A DNA stretch of 64,000 nt from an uncultured Sulfitobacter sp. (GCF_947502895.1 NZ_CANNBM010000001.1:310001-374000); one strand, 5' to 3'; positions 15,355-24,994 are shown, numbered from the stretch's first letter. Numbers and translations are program-made. Notes: a model not told the origin generated them from the sequence alone.

Positions 15355-16827
15355 CTAGGGTTTTCGCCGCCTGCACAACACCGCCAACCCAAGCAGAATG
15401 GTCAAAAGAGCCGTGACAGGCCAATCGCCTGTGCGACTGTAGAGCGTAGGGGCAAGAGGCAGAGGCAATGCAGCATCTATGAATCCGGCCTGCCCCAAGC
15501 CGATACTGTCCAACACGCGTCCTGCAGGATCAATCATCGCGGTGATGCCTGTGTTGGCGGCGCGGGCCACAGGCAGACCTTGTTCAATCGCCCGCATCCG
15601 CGCTTGGGCCAGATGCTGTTGTGGCCCCGCATAGGTGCCGAACCACGCATCATTGGTGGCATGTATGATGAAATCGGCACGCTCGGGTGCAGCGTTTACG
15701 TCATGGGCAAAGACCGCCTCGTAGCAAATAAGTGGCAGTGCGCGGCCAATCGCACCAAGGTCCATCAGCTGCGCGCCTGCCCCGCTGCTGAAACCCACAC
15801 CGTTTTGCGGGGCCATCCCCACAATGCCAAAGCGGGCGGCAAAATCCCCCAAGGGGACATATTCACCAAACGGCACCAGATGGTGTTTGTCATAGAGCTG
15901 GGACACCTCGCCCTGCGGGCCAAGGGTGATAAGGCTGTTGTAATGACGCCCTTCTTCGGTCCGCTGCACACCCAAAACAACAGGTTTCCCCCCCGCCGCC
16001 GCACTGATTTCCTGCAGGATCGTCTCGGCGTAAGCGAGGTTCCACGGGATAGCTGTTTCGGGCCAGATAACCGCATCGGGTGGACCAAACGCGGCTGTCG
16101 GCGGCGCTGCAGTAAGCTCCAGTTGGCGTGTGTAGAAGATCCCGACCTTTTCGGGGTCCCATTTTTCATGCTGGGGCGCATTGGGTTGAACAAGGCGCAA
16201 AACAGTATCCGACAGGGGAGCTGGCGCGCCCTGAGACACAGGCCAGACAAACGGCAACAGCGCCAGAAACGATGCAACCCGCAAAGGCGTTGCCGCCTTC
16301 ATAGCCACGACAAATGCAAAAGCCACGGCGAAAAGCAAGAAATTCAACCCGTGCGGCCCGACCCATGCCAGCGACTGCCCTGCAAACGTATCAACCATGG
16401 CCTGTGCTGGGCTGGCCCACGGAAACCCTGTGAAGATATATGCGCGCGCAAGCTCTACTGCTGTCCAACAGGGGACAAGCACCCACAGCTGCGGCGACAG
16501 ACGACGCGCGGCCCAAAAGGCAGCCGCCCAGAACAGCGCACCACCAGCAGCCATGAGTACAACGGCAAAGGGCGCCATCCATCCGTGGCGCGCTGCGTCC
16601 ACCAGAAACGGTGAGACGATCCAGTGCAGCGTGATTGCGAAATAGGCAAACCCTACTCCAAACCCTGCGGCAGCTGCCGCACGCGGAGTCTGGGCGCTGC
16701 GGGCAACATAGAAAGCAATCGAAAGGCCCAGCACCATCAGGACCGGAACATCAAACGGGGCTTGGCCCATTGCTGCCACCGCCCCTGCCAGCAGCGCCAA
16801 AAGCGCCCCCTTGAGGCGGGGTGTCAT
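15355..16827 (-). CDS. lnt: Apolipoprotein N-acyltransferase
   Basis: Adds the third acyl chain to the N-terminal cysteine of lipoproteins in the inner membrane. The 490-residue protein has about six N-terminal hydrophobic segments, a periplasmic nitrilase-like domain and a final membrane segment. The catalytic triad is visible: Glu in VIWPETAIPW, Lys in YDKHHLVPFGEY and Cys in LICYEAVF. It overlaps the end of the corC-like gene by 4 bases (ATGA). The metK riboswitch begins about 80 bases after its stop. Confidence 0.96.
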   Translation of the reverse strand: MTPRLKGALLALLAGAVAAMGQAPFDVPVLMVLGLSIAFYVARSAQTPRAAAAAGFGVGFAYFAITLHWIVSPFLVDAARHGWMAPFAVVLMAAGGALFWAAAFWAARRLSPQLWVLVPCWTAVELARAYIFTGFPWASPAQAMVDTFAGQSLAWVGPHGLNFLLFAVAFAFVVAMKAATPLRVASFLALLPFVWPVSQGAPAPLSDTVLRLVQPNAPQHEKWDPEKVGIFYTRQLELTAAPPTAAFGPPDAVIWPETAIPWNLAYAETILQEISAAAGGKPVVLGVQRTEEGRHYNSLITLGPQGEVSQLYDKHHLVPFGEYVPLGDFAARFGIVGMAPQNGVGFSSGAGAQLMDLGAIGRALPLICYEAVFAHDVNAAPERADFIIHATNDAWFGTYAGPQQHLAQARMRAIEQGLPVARAANTGITAMIDPAGRVLDSIGLGQAGFIDAALPLPLAPTLYSRTGDWPVTALLTILLGLAVLCRRRKP

Positions 16828-17732
16828 GCGGTTGGCGCGCCGTTCATCCGCACCCGCAGCCGTTTGATCCGGCGCGGATCGGCGTCCATCACCTCAAATT
16901 CGGGACCATCAGGATGCACGACCACTTCGCCCCGCGCAGGCACACGGCCCGACAGCATAAAGACCAGACCGCCCAGTGTTTCGATCTCTTCCTCATCCAC
17001 ATCGTCGTGATCGGTAAGCGACAGGCCTACTTCGCTCTCGAACTCGGACAGTGGGGTTTTGGCGAGGGCAAGGTACTGGCCGGGTTTTTCCTCGGACCAA
17101 TAGGTGCCTTCATCCACGTCATGCTCATCCTCGATCTGGCCGATCACCTGTTCGATCAGGTCCTCAATCGTGACCAGACCGTCAACACCGCCGTATTCGT
17201 CAATGACCAGCGCCATATGACGCCGCTCTGCCTGCATTTTGGTCAGCAATACGCCAATTGTCATGGAGGGCGGGACATACAGAAGCGGGCGCAGCATTTC
17301 TGTCAGATCAAAGTCTTTGGGCGTGCCGTTAAAACCAAAACGCAGCGCCAGATCTTTGAGATGCGCAAGGCCAACGGGCGTATCCAGCGTGCCGTCATAG
17401 ACGGGCAAACGTGTCAGACCACTGTCTTTGAAGACCGACACAAGCTCATCCATGGTGGAGGTGATGCCTACTGCCACAATATCAGCGGTCGGAACCATGA
17501 CATCATCCACACGCATGCGGCGCAGATTGCCCATACCTGTGGTGCCGCGATCGCTTTTTGGTGCGGCATCTCGCTGGTCGTCTTGTGTATCCGAGGGGCT
17601 GAGCGCGCCTATGACACGGCTGAAAAAGCCGCTCTTTGCCGTCTCACCATCGCCCTGTGGGCTGGTCTCGTCGAGGGAGAGTTGATCCTGCGCGCTTGGC
17701 GCTGCGTTAGAAGATCCGTCAGTGTCGCCCAT
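16824..17732 (-). CDS. CorC/HlyC-type CBS-domain protein
   Basis: A 302-residue soluble protein of the CorC family, linked to Mg2+/Co2+ efflux and membrane stress. It lacks the DUF21 membrane domain. Two CBS domains follow an acidic, low-complexity N-terminus: RVDDVMVPTADIVAV (about residue 75) and TIGVLLTKMQAERRHMALV (about 150), with DEYGGVDGLVTIEDL. The C-terminal CorC_HlyC domain (about 215-300) ends RRIKRLRVRM. The ybeY-corC-lnt order is conserved in many Proteobacteria. Confidence 0.92.
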   Translation of the reverse strand: MGDTDGSSNAAPSAQDQLSLDETSPQGDGETAKSGFFSRVIGALSPSDTQDDQRDAAPKSDRGTTGMGNLRRMRVDDVMVPTADIVAVGITSTMDELVSVFKDSGLTRLPVYDGTLDTPVGLAHLKDLALRFGFNGTPKDFDLTEMLRPLLYVPPSMTIGVLLTKMQAERRHMALVIDEYGGVDGLVTIEDLIEQVIGQIEDEHDVDEGTYWSEEKPGQYLALAKTPLSEFESEVGLSLTDHDDVDEEEIETLGGLVFMLSGRVPARGEVVVHPDGPEFEVMDADPRRIKRLRVRMNGAPTA

Positions 17733-17759
17733 TGGGTCCTGTCTTTGGAAACGGCCGCA

Positions 17760-18287
17760 TCAATGCGTGCCAGTGAGGTACTTGTCGCTATTATATGGGT
17801 CATCCCACCCCAGATTACCAAGAATTTCGACCTCCAGCCCCTCCATAAGAGCGGCATCGGCATCTGTTTCATGGTCATAGCCCAATAAATGCAACACACC
17901 ATGAACAATCAAGTGGGTCAGATGGGCCTCGAAGGGTTTGGATGATTCGGTAGCCTCAGCCGCGCAGGTGTCATAGCTGAGCGCGATATCGCCCAGTTCA
18001 AACATACCGTCAAAGCCCTGTTCGGGCGGTGGTGGGGGCGCACCCTCGGCCACAGGGGAAAGCGGTTGGGTCGGCCAGCTAAGAACATTTGTTGGCTGTG
18101 GTTTGTTGCGAAATTCAGCGTTGAGGATCGCAATGCGTTTGTCATCACACGCCAAAAGCGTGACCTCGCACACGGCAGGCTCCAGCCCCATGTGGTGCAG
18201 CGTGGCCTGAACGGCACGTTCGGCCAGCGGTTGCAGTTCCACCGCGCCCCACACTTCTGCTTCGATGATGACATCCAAGTTAGTCAT
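17760..18287 (-). CDS. ybeY: Endoribonuclease YbeY
   Basis: A Zn-dependent RNase for 16S rRNA 3'-end maturation and ribosome quality control. The 175-residue protein carries the metal-binding motif HGVLHLLGYDH (H-x3-H-x5-H) near the C-terminus, and the core phrase NVLSWP is seen. It contains a Pro-rich insert (GAPPPPPEQG) before the metal site. It lies 5 bases after phoH and 27 bases before corC, forming the usual phoH-ybeY-corC-lnt set. Confidence 0.95.
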   Translation of the reverse strand: MTNLDVIIEAEVWGAVELQPLAERAVQATLHHMGLEPAVCEVTLLACDDKRIAILNAEFRNKPQPTNVLSWPTQPLSPVAEGAPPPPPEQGFDGMFELGDIALSYDTCAAEATESSKPFEAHLTHLIVHGVLHLLGYDHETDADAALMEGLEVEILGNLGWDDPYNSDKYLTGTH

Positions 18288-18292
18288 TTTGC

Positions 18293-19318
18293 TTAACCGT
18301 CGCGGTTCAGGGCGCGTTCGGCTTCGGCCTCATATGCCTCGATGATCGCGGCTACAAGCGGGTGGCGGACCACATCCTTGGAGGTGAAGTAGTTAAAGCT
18401 GATCTTGGGGATGGATTTGAGCAACCGCTCGGCATCCGCCAGCCCCGAGGCCTGCCCGCGTGGCAAATCAATCTGCGTGCGGTCGCCCGTAATCACCATA
18501 CGCGAGCCCTCACCGAGGCGGGTGAGAAACATCTTCATCTGCATGGCGGTGGCATTCTGGGCCTCGTCCAGCACCACAAACGCATTGCTGAGCGTGCGGC
18601 CACGCATAAAGGCCAGCGGCGCGATCTCGATTGTCTTCTCCTCGCGGAGCTTCGCCAATTGCTTGCCTGGTAAAAAGTCGTTCAGCGCATCATAGAGCGG
18701 CTGCATGTAGGGGTCGATCTTTTCGTCTTGTGTACCGGGGAGAAAGCCCAGACGCTCGCCCGCCTCGACGGCTGGGCGGCTGAGGATGATTTTATCAACC
18801 TTGCCTGACAGAAACATCGAGACCCCGACAGCTACAGCCAGATAGGTCTTGCCCGTACCCGCAGGGCCGATGCCGAAGGCCAGTTCGTTATTGAAAAGCG
18901 ATTCCACATAGGCTTTTTGCGCTTTTGTGCGCGGCTCGACCCGTTTTTTCCGGGTCTGGATTTCGATCCCGCCGCTGATCGGCATCTCGATCTGGTCCCC
19001 TGCCCGCACGCCTGTGTCTTTGGCAGACGTACCCATGCGCAGTACCATGTCCACATCCGCAGGCTCCACCGTGCGGCCACCTTCAAGGCGGGCATAAAGC
19101 GTTTGCAGCGTTTGTGCCGCAGCTTCGGTCGCTGTCGCCTCGCCCAGCAGCGTCAGAAAATTACCGCGCCGCACGATCTGTATCTCATAGGCCTTTTCGA
19201 TTGCCGCCAAATGCTGGTCGTAAGGGCCGCACAGATCAATCAGCAGACGGTTGTCTGCGAAATCAAGCACGGGTCCGGGGGGACCAGTTTCAGGCGTGAG
19301 CGTATCGGAAGAAGACAA
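18293..19318 (-). CDS. phoH: PhoH-like ATPase
   Basis: A 341-residue PhoH-family P-loop protein, a predicted RNA helicase/ATPase commonly coupled to YbeY. It has an N-terminal KH-like segment (about 30-95), Walker A GPAGTGKT, Walker B FVVLDEAQNA and the MVITGDRTQIDLP sensor region. The length is normal. It is first in the phoH-ybeY-corC-lnt series on the minus strand. Confidence 0.94.
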   Translation of the reverse strand: MSSSDTLTPETGPPGPVLDFADNRLLIDLCGPYDQHLAAIEKAYEIQIVRRGNFLTLLGEATATEAAAQTLQTLYARLEGGRTVEPADVDMVLRMGTSAKDTGVRAGDQIEMPISGGIEIQTRKKRVEPRTKAQKAYVESLFNNELAFGIGPAGTGKTYLAVAVGVSMFLSGKVDKIILSRPAVEAGERLGFLPGTQDEKIDPYMQPLYDALNDFLPGKQLAKLREEKTIEIAPLAFMRGRTLSNAFVVLDEAQNATAMQMKMFLTRLGEGSRMVITGDRTQIDLPRGQASGLADAERLLKSIPKISFNYFTSKDVVRHPLVAAIIEAYEAEAERALNRDG

Positions 19319-19389
19319 AAGCAGATCCTTTCAGGAGGCAGATTAAATCAGATAGGGCGCGCATAGGGTCAGCGCCAGTGCAGCGATGC

Positions 19390-19424
19390 AAAAAGGGCCG
19401 CAGTGCGATGCACCACGGCCCTTT
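19390..19424 (-). terminator. Rho-independent terminator after the small lipoprotein gene
   Basis: On the minus strand a 9-bp stem AAAGGGCCG/CGGCCCTTT with a 15-base loop ends in TTTTTGC. It lies about 25 bases past the stop of the lipoprotein gene at 19450. Confidence 0.85.
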
Positions 19425-19449
19425 GAATGTCGTGTATGCAGTGGCAAGA

Positions 19450-19770
19450 TCAGATCGGATCGCCAATAAGGCCGGTTGCACCTTTTTTGAAATCACCCAC
19501 GGTTTGGGTGGGCGGTGCAACACCAGAGCAGACGGGCTTGCCATATTTGTCCAGACGCGCCGAGAGATACCCTTCGACGCCATCATCGATAATCCAGTGG
19601 TCACAGCCGTTTGGATCGACCCAAATACCCGCCTCAAGCTGGCTGAGGTGCTTTTTGTCGATGCCACGGTCAACTGTTTTGTCAGGGCCGTTCTGGCGGA
19701 CCTGAAAATCTTCGCAAGCCGCAAGGGTGGTCGCAAAAGCAACAAGCGCGGTGATTTTAAGAATGTTCAT
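19450..19770 (-). CDS. Small lipoprotein with WVDPxGC module
   Basis: A 106-residue lipoprotein: N-terminal hydrophobic segment with lipobox TLAAC (Cys19). Residues 49-81 carry a module IWVDPNGCDHW-x2-DDGVEGY...GKPVC that is also present in the OmpA-like protein encoded just upstream. Two cysteines in the module may form a disulfide. I do not recognise a named domain, and no enzymatic motif is visible. It lies 12 bases after the OmpA-like gene and is followed by a terminator, so the two form an operon. Confidence 0.75.
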   Translation of the reverse strand: MNILKITALVAFATTLAACEDFQVRQNGPDKTVDRGIDKKHLSQLEAGIWVDPNGCDHWIIDDGVEGYLSARLDKYGKPVCSGVAPPTQTVGDFKKGATGLIGDPI

Positions 19771-19782
19771 GTGCTTGTTTCC

Positions 19783-20358
19783 TCAGCGAATGCAGATGAT
19801 TTCGACGCGGCGGTTCTTTGCCATGCCAGATGCGGAGCGGTTGGAGGCCGCAGGCTGACGCTCACCATAGCCGCGTACATCGGCGATACGTGCGCCGGAT
19901 GCTTTCGCGATTTTAGCCACCGAGTTGGCACGGTTCAGCGACAGGCGCATGTTGTATGCGTCAGAGGCGCGGCTGTCTGTGTGGCCGGTGATGATATAGC
20001 TGGTGGCTTTTGCTTCGCGGAAGAACTTGTGCAGACGCTGCTGACCATGTTTGGAGACACGTGCACTGTTGGTTGCAAAGAACTGGTCGCTCTGCATCAC
20101 GCCACAGACATTGCCACGGCGGCAGACCGGAATGCCCTGACGGTTGGTGTGGGGCGTCATATAACCCTCGACGCCGTCATCCATAACCCAGTGCTCACAC
20201 CCGTCGGGATCAACCCAGATTGTCGGAATGTACTGGCCCTTGTCACGGCCCTGTTGTGATTTCGTCTGCGCGCTGACAGCAGCACCCTGAAGGGCCATCA
20301 CAGCAACCAATGCGGCCCCTGCGGCGATGCGCAATGTTTTGAAAAGTGTGTTTGCCAC
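19783..20358 (-). CDS. OmpA-family protein with N-terminal WVDPxGC module
   Basis: A 191-residue exported protein. I start it at the GTG at 20358, which has AAAAGGG upstream and gives a signal peptide (to about VSAQ, residue 31). Residues 47-79 are the module IWVDPDGCEHW-x2-DDGVEGY...GIPVC shared with the following lipoprotein. Residues about 85-191 form an OmpA peptidoglycan-binding domain (IITGHTDSRASDAYN, then GYGERQPAASNRSASGMAKNRRVEI). The likely role is anchoring to peptidoglycan, with the module as an accessory part. Confidence 0.85.
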   Translation of the reverse strand: MANTLFKTLRIAAGAALVAVMALQGAAVSAQTKSQQGRDKGQYIPTIWVDPDGCEHWVMDDGVEGYMTPHTNRQGIPVCRRGNVCGVMQSDQFFATNSARVSKHGQQRLHKFFREAKATSYIITGHTDSRASDAYNMRLSLNRANSVAKIAKASGARIADVRGYGERQPAASNRSASGMAKNRRVEIICIR

Positions 20359-20621
20359 AGCTCTTTTCCCTTTTCTGTTCCCCCGAAGCCATGACAAAGC
20401 CACAATTGTGCCTTGAAAGCTCCACATTCCTACAGGTTAGGCAAAAGGGCGGGCGGTGGAAAGGACTATGTGTCCATATCTGGTGGGCATAAGGCCGAAA
20501 ACCGCAATTTCAGGCTAATTATGGTAACTGTTGGTGGTGACGCTGGGGAAATCCCCTTAGCGCCACACACTTATGTGATGATTCTCGTGCTTGGCCGCGA
20601 CTCACTTCGCCCGTGGGACGT

Positions 20622-21938
20622 TCAGCGCTGGCGCGCGGTGAGCGAGTTGGTCATTGCGCGGGTGATACGGACGGGCACCACATCACCAATCTGTGCCGTC
20701 GCATCCTCGATATGGACAGCGTGCAGATATTCGGATTTGCCTAGCATCTGGCCCTCTTTGCGCCCTGCCTTTTCCACAAGCACCGACAGGTCGCGACCTA
20801 CCATGCTTTCTTGAATGGCGTATTGCTGGCGGCTGATGAGCGCCTGCAATCGCTGCAAACGATCGTCGGCTTCTGCCGGATCAACCTGCGCGCGCCCTGC
20901 GGCAGGTGTGCCAGGGCGGGTCGAATATTTGAAGCTGTAGGCGTAGCCGTAGTTGACCTCTTCCACCAAATCCATCGTCGCCTGGAAATCTTCTTCGGTC
21001 TCTTCGGGGAAACCTACGATGAAATCACCCGACATCATGATATCGGGGCGTGCCTCGCGGATACGCTCGATCAGGCGCAGATAGCTCTCGGCTGTGTGGC
21101 TGCGGTTCATGCGTTTGAGGATTTTGTCGCTGCCCGACTGAACAGGCAGGTGCAGATAAGGCATCAGCTTGTCCGTGTCCGCATGGGCTGCGATCAGATC
21201 GTCGTCCATGTCGTTAGGGTGGCTGGTGGTATAGCGGATACGCTCCAACCCGTCGACCTTTGCAAGCGCACGGACCAGTTGCGCCAGTGTCATGCCGCCG
21301 TGGTAGGCGTTTACATTCTGGCCCAGCAAGGTCAGCTCGCGCACGCCGCGCTCGACCAGTTCTTGCGCCTCGCGAATGACTTTTTCAGCAGGGCGAGAGA
21401 CCTCGGCACCGCGCGTATAGGGCACTACACAAAAGGCGCAGAATTTATCACAGCCTTCTTGCACGGTGAGAAAGGCAGCAGGTGCGCGGCGCGCCTTGGT
21501 GCCGCGCCCTTTGAGATGGTTAAATTTATCTTCCTCGGGAAAATCGGTATCGAGCGCGGTTTGGCCTGTGCGCACCCGTGCCTCCATCTGCGGCAGGCGA
21601 TGGTAGGATTGCGGCCCGACAACCAGATCAACAGCAGGCTGGCGGCGCATGATTTCAGCGCCCTCGGCCTGCGCCACACATCCCGTAACCCCGATCTTCA
21701 AATCAGGGTTCAACGCCTTGAGCGGCTTCATCCGCCCCAGTTCGGAATAGACTTTTTCAGCCGCTTTTTCGCGGATATGGCAGGTGTTGAGCAGGATCAT
21801 ATCCGCGTCTTCTGCCGTATCTGTCTGCACATATCCTTCAAGGCTTTCCGCCATGCGTTCGCTATCATAGACGTTCATCTGACAGCCGTAAGTCTTGATA
21901 AACAGCTTTTTAGGTGTCTGTGTTTTTGTCTCGGACAT
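20622..21938 (-). CDS. miaB: tRNA-2-methylthio-N6-dimethylallyladenosine synthase
   Basis: Adds the 2-methylthio group to i6A37 of tRNAs reading UNN codons. The 438-residue protein shows all three parts: the N-terminal MTTase domain (KTYGCQMN, LNTCHIREKA, GCVAQAEG; three cluster cysteines), a radical-SAM domain with EGCDKFCAFCVVPYTRG, and a C-terminal TRAM domain. The length is standard. It is divergent from the gene at 22076. Confidence 0.96.
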   Translation of the reverse strand: MSETKTQTPKKLFIKTYGCQMNVYDSERMAESLEGYVQTDTAEDADMILLNTCHIREKAAEKVYSELGRMKPLKALNPDLKIGVTGCVAQAEGAEIMRRQPAVDLVVGPQSYHRLPQMEARVRTGQTALDTDFPEEDKFNHLKGRGTKARRAPAAFLTVQEGCDKFCAFCVVPYTRGAEVSRPAEKVIREAQELVERGVRELTLLGQNVNAYHGGMTLAQLVRALAKVDGLERIRYTTSHPNDMDDDLIAAHADTDKLMPYLHLPVQSGSDKILKRMNRSHTAESYLRLIERIREARPDIMMSGDFIVGFPEETEEDFQATMDLVEEVNYGYAYSFKYSTRPGTPAAGRAQVDPAEADDRLQRLQALISRQQYAIQESMVGRDLSVLVEKAGRKEGQMLGKSEYLHAVHIEDATAQIGDVVPVRITRAMTNSLTARQR

Positions 21939-22075
21939 GGGGCTACGCCTGACGGTTGCATGGTGGACGGGATGCCGCGCGAACTATCAGTCGTTGCGGC
22001 GTCTTGCAATGCACGGCGATTTAACCGATTCTGGGTCAAAACCCAACCAAGCCTATTCGACAGCAGAAAGACCTC

Positions 22076-22945
22076 ATGCGCTATACCTCGCTCGACCAGT
22101 TTGTGACCCAGAACCGTGCAGGCCTTGCCCGTGGTCCCATCGCGATTGTGCTGGTAGAGGATGATGTGGAGGTAGACACAACGCTGCGCCACCATTTGCA
22201 GACAGGGTTCGCCCATGTGCTGGCCCTGATGCCTGCTTCGTTTGATCTGCCGCGCGATTTACAGGAAACCGTGCACCGCATCGACTATGAAGCATCGCTG
22301 GAAGGGGCGACCGAGAACGCGGTCAACACGATCATTGATGCTGCCCCAGGACAGTGGATATTCTACTGCTACAATGCCGAATATCTGTTTTATCCGTTTT
22401 GCGAGACACGCGTGATCTCTGAAATGCTGGCGTTTCACACGGAAGAGCGGCGCGATGCTATGCTCACCTATATCATTGATCTTTATTCCGACAATCTGGA
22501 TGTCCACCCCGATGCCGTATCGCTGGAGCGCGCGCATCTGGACCGCTCGGGCTATTACGCGCTGGCGCGTCCCGACATGGAGAAAGAAGGCCACCCGAAA
22601 GAGCGACAGCTGGATTTCTACGGCGGTTTGCGCTGGCGCTACGAAGAACATGTGCCCGCAGCGCGGCGCAAGATTGACCGTATCGCGCTATTCCGCGCCA
22701 AAGCGGGGCTGCGTTTGCGCGCCGATCACACCTTCTCGGACGAGGAGTACAATACCTACGCCTGTCCGTGGCACCACAACATCACAGCGACTGTTTGTTC
22801 GTTCCGTACCGCCAAGGCGCTGAAATCCAATCCAGGCAGCAAATACGATATTGAAACATTCACATGGCACAACTCTGCCCCGTTCGAGTGGCATTCGCGG
22901 CAACTGCTGGATTTGGGGCTGATGGAACCGGGCCAGTGGTTCTGA
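22076..22945 (+). CDS. Putative glycosyltransferase family 2-like protein
   Basis: A 289-residue soluble protein. Phrases such as GPIAIVLVEDDVEV near the N-terminus and QWIFYCYNAEYLFYPFC at about residue 100 resemble the core of GT2-type glycosyltransferase-like proteins of Rhodobacterales, although the usual DxD is not clear (here NAEYL). A second half with WRYEEHVPAARRKIDRIALFR and a C-terminal WHNSAPFEWHSRQLL is distinctive. No signal peptide or membrane segment is seen. Enzyme activity is unproven; the family assignment is tentative. Confidence 0.6.
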   Translation: MRYTSLDQFVTQNRAGLARGPIAIVLVEDDVEVDTTLRHHLQTGFAHVLALMPASFDLPRDLQETVHRIDYEASLEGATENAVNTIIDAAPGQWIFYCYNAEYLFYPFCETRVISEMLAFHTEERRDAMLTYIIDLYSDNLDVHPDAVSLERAHLDRSGYYALARPDMEKEGHPKERQLDFYGGLRWRYEEHVPAARRKIDRIALFRAKAGLRLRADHTFSDEEYNTYACPWHHNITATVCSFRTAKALKSNPGSKYDIETFTWHNSAPFEWHSRQLLDLGLMEPGQWF

Positions 22946-22949
22946 AGAC

Positions 22950-24323
22950 CTAGCTTTCGCGCTCTGCCAGCGGCAGGGTCAGGCGAAAAGCTGCGCCATC
23001 TGGCGGGTCCAAAATCTCTAACCGGCCGTGGTGGTTTTCCATGACCCGTACCGCGATGGGCAGGCCAAGCCCGCTGCCCGGCCCGCCGCCTGCCTGACTG
23101 AAACGCCCAATCGCCGCCACATGTTTATCGGGCGGGATGCCGACACCGTTGTCAGACAGGATCAGCGATGCCTGCCGCGCATCACACGACAAATGCAGTT
23201 TGATAGAGGTCATATCAGGACCACCGTGTACAACCGCATTGCCAAGCAGGTTCAGCACCGCCTCTTGCAGCATCACCGGATCGGCCATGACGTAGACCGC
23301 AGTAGCGGGCAGTACTTGGTCCACTGAAACGGGCGCGCCCTTCTGCTGCGCGTGAAAGGTGCTCACGGCTTGGTGCAGGAGAGGTTTCAGATCAAGGCGG
23401 GTCGCGGTCTGGCGCATGTCGCTGCCGCTGGCCCGCTCGAACGACAGCAGCTTGTTGGTCAGCGCACTCGCCTCGCGCGCGGCTTGCACCAGCTCGGCAC
23501 TGCGGGTTTTGGCGGCGGCGGCGTTAGGGGCGTTTTGCACCGCCTCGGCCAGCGCCAGCACACCCGCGACAGGATTGCGCAACTGGTGGGCAGCGTTTGA
23601 GATGAATTCATCCTTGGAGCTGATGCGCCGCGACACGCGGTTCAGGAGTGTATTGAGCGTATTCACCAGCCCCTGCGCTTCAACAGGGACGCGGCGGCGG
23701 ATCGGCTCCAGTTCGCTCGGGGTGCGGCGCGCGATGGCTTGTTCCAGATCCAGCAGCGGGCGCAGGCCCAGCCCCACGCCAAACCAGACGACAACACCGG
23801 CACTGACCACCAAAAAGGCGATCACAGCAAACGAGCGTGTGGCCACCTCGCGCACGAAGGTGCTGCGCACTTGTGCGCTTTGCCAGACGGTGATGTTGAA
23901 CACACCCGCAACACCGCTGACGACAGACACGTCCTGAAAGCGCAACACACGCACTTCTTCGCCCTGATAACGACCATCATAAAAGAAAGGCTGCGTCAGA
24001 TCACGGCTGGCTGAATGTGCCAGCACAGGCGGCGTGGAATAGCCCGTCACGAAAACCCCGTCAGGCGCATAGACATGATAGAACAGCTCCCCCCCCGAGG
24101 TATCGTTGACCAACCGCCGCGTAGCCGGACTGAGCGCATCGCCGTCCGATACAGCCACATCGCGCGAGATCGCCAATGCTGCGGACAGAAGGCCTCGGTC
24201 AAAAATGCTCTCTGCGCGTTGGGTTGTGCTGCGGAACTGCCAAGCACCTGCCACAAGGGCGATTACCAGCAGCGGCGTGAGAATAATCACGATGAGCCGC
24301 GCGCGCAGGGAAGTGAACCTCAT
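22950..24323 (-). CDS. tctE: Sensor histidine kinase, TctE-like
   Basis: A 457-residue membrane kinase probably sensing tricarboxylates. There is a membrane segment at residues 11-30, a periplasmic 2CSK_N-type sensor region (FDRGLLSAALAISRDV, LFYHVYAPDGVFVTGYSTPP), a second membrane segment at about 160-185, a HAMP-like linker, the H-box NAAHQLRNPVAG, the N-box LLGNAVVHGG, DNGVGIP and GLGLPIAV. It overlaps the regulator gene by 4 bases and is divergent from tctC, the classic tctDE/tctC arrangement. Confidence 0.9.
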   Translation of the reverse strand: MRFTSLRARLIVIILTPLLVIALVAGAWQFRSTTQRAESIFDRGLLSAALAISRDVAVSDGDALSPATRRLVNDTSGGELFYHVYAPDGVFVTGYSTPPVLAHSASRDLTQPFFYDGRYQGEEVRVLRFQDVSVVSGVAGVFNITVWQSAQVRSTFVREVATRSFAVIAFLVVSAGVVVWFGVGLGLRPLLDLEQAIARRTPSELEPIRRRVPVEAQGLVNTLNTLLNRVSRRISSKDEFISNAAHQLRNPVAGVLALAEAVQNAPNAAAAKTRSAELVQAAREASALTNKLLSFERASGSDMRQTATRLDLKPLLHQAVSTFHAQQKGAPVSVDQVLPATAVYVMADPVMLQEAVLNLLGNAVVHGGPDMTSIKLHLSCDARQASLILSDNGVGIPPDKHVAAIGRFSQAGGGPGSGLGLPIAVRVMENHHGRLEILDPPDGAAFRLTLPLAERES

Positions 24324-24994
24324 TCCGCCCTATCCGCAATCATCTGATATCCCAGCCCGCGCCGCGTTCTGATGGTCACGCCATGCGGCCTGAGACGGCT
24401 GCGCAGACGCGAGACATAGACCTCGACCACTGTTTCCTCGATATCCGCGCCAGTGCCATAAACGTGGTCCAGCACGCCGTGTTTCGAAACCACACGGCCA
24501 TCCGCCAGCAGCAGAACCTCGAACACCGAAACCTCGCGGCGCGGCAGGGCAAGCTCGGTGTCATTTGCGAAAAGCTGGCGGGCGCTGGCGTCATATTGCA
24601 GAGCGCCGATGCTGCGAAACTGCTGTTGCGGCACAGTGCGGCGGCGCAGCAGCGCACGTACGCGGGCCTCAAGCTCGGCCATTTCGAAGGGTTTGATGAG
24701 ATAGTCATCGGCCCCCGCATCTAGGCCCTGCACGCGGTCATCAGTTTGCGCGCGCGCGGTCAGCAGGATCACAGGACGCGCATCGCCACGCCTGCGCATC
24801 TCGGTCAGCAGGGTCAGCCCGTCGATACCGGGCAGGTTGATATCAAGGATCACCAAATCCGCACCGTCATCGCGCAAAAACTCCTGCGCCTGTGCGCCGT
24901 CATGCAGCGCGTCTACTGCGTGGCCCGCATCCTCCAGACGGTAGGTGATGCCTTTGGCAAGGCTGATGTTGTCTTCGACCAGTGTGATGCGCAT
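24320..24994 (-). CDS. tctD: OmpR-family response regulator, TctD-like
   Basis: A 224-residue regulator with a receiver domain (acidic residues in LVEDN, phospho-acceptor Asp in LVILDINLPGIDG, Lys in DYLIKPFE) and a winged-helix DNA-binding domain (REVSVFEVLLLADGRVVSK ... VEVYVSRLRSRL). It is co-transcribed with the kinase gene through an ATGA overlap and faces tctC across a 137-base promoter region. The expected target is the tctC-tctAB operon. Confidence 0.92.
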   Translation of the reverse strand: MRITLVEDNISLAKGITYRLEDAGHAVDALHDGAQAQEFLRDDGADLVILDINLPGIDGLTLLTEMRRRGDARPVILLTARAQTDDRVQGLDAGADDYLIKPFEMAELEARVRALLRRRTVPQQQFRSIGALQYDASARQLFANDTELALPRREVSVFEVLLLADGRVVSKHGVLDHVYGTGADIEETVVEVYVSRLRSRLRPHGVTIRTRRGLGYQMIADRAE

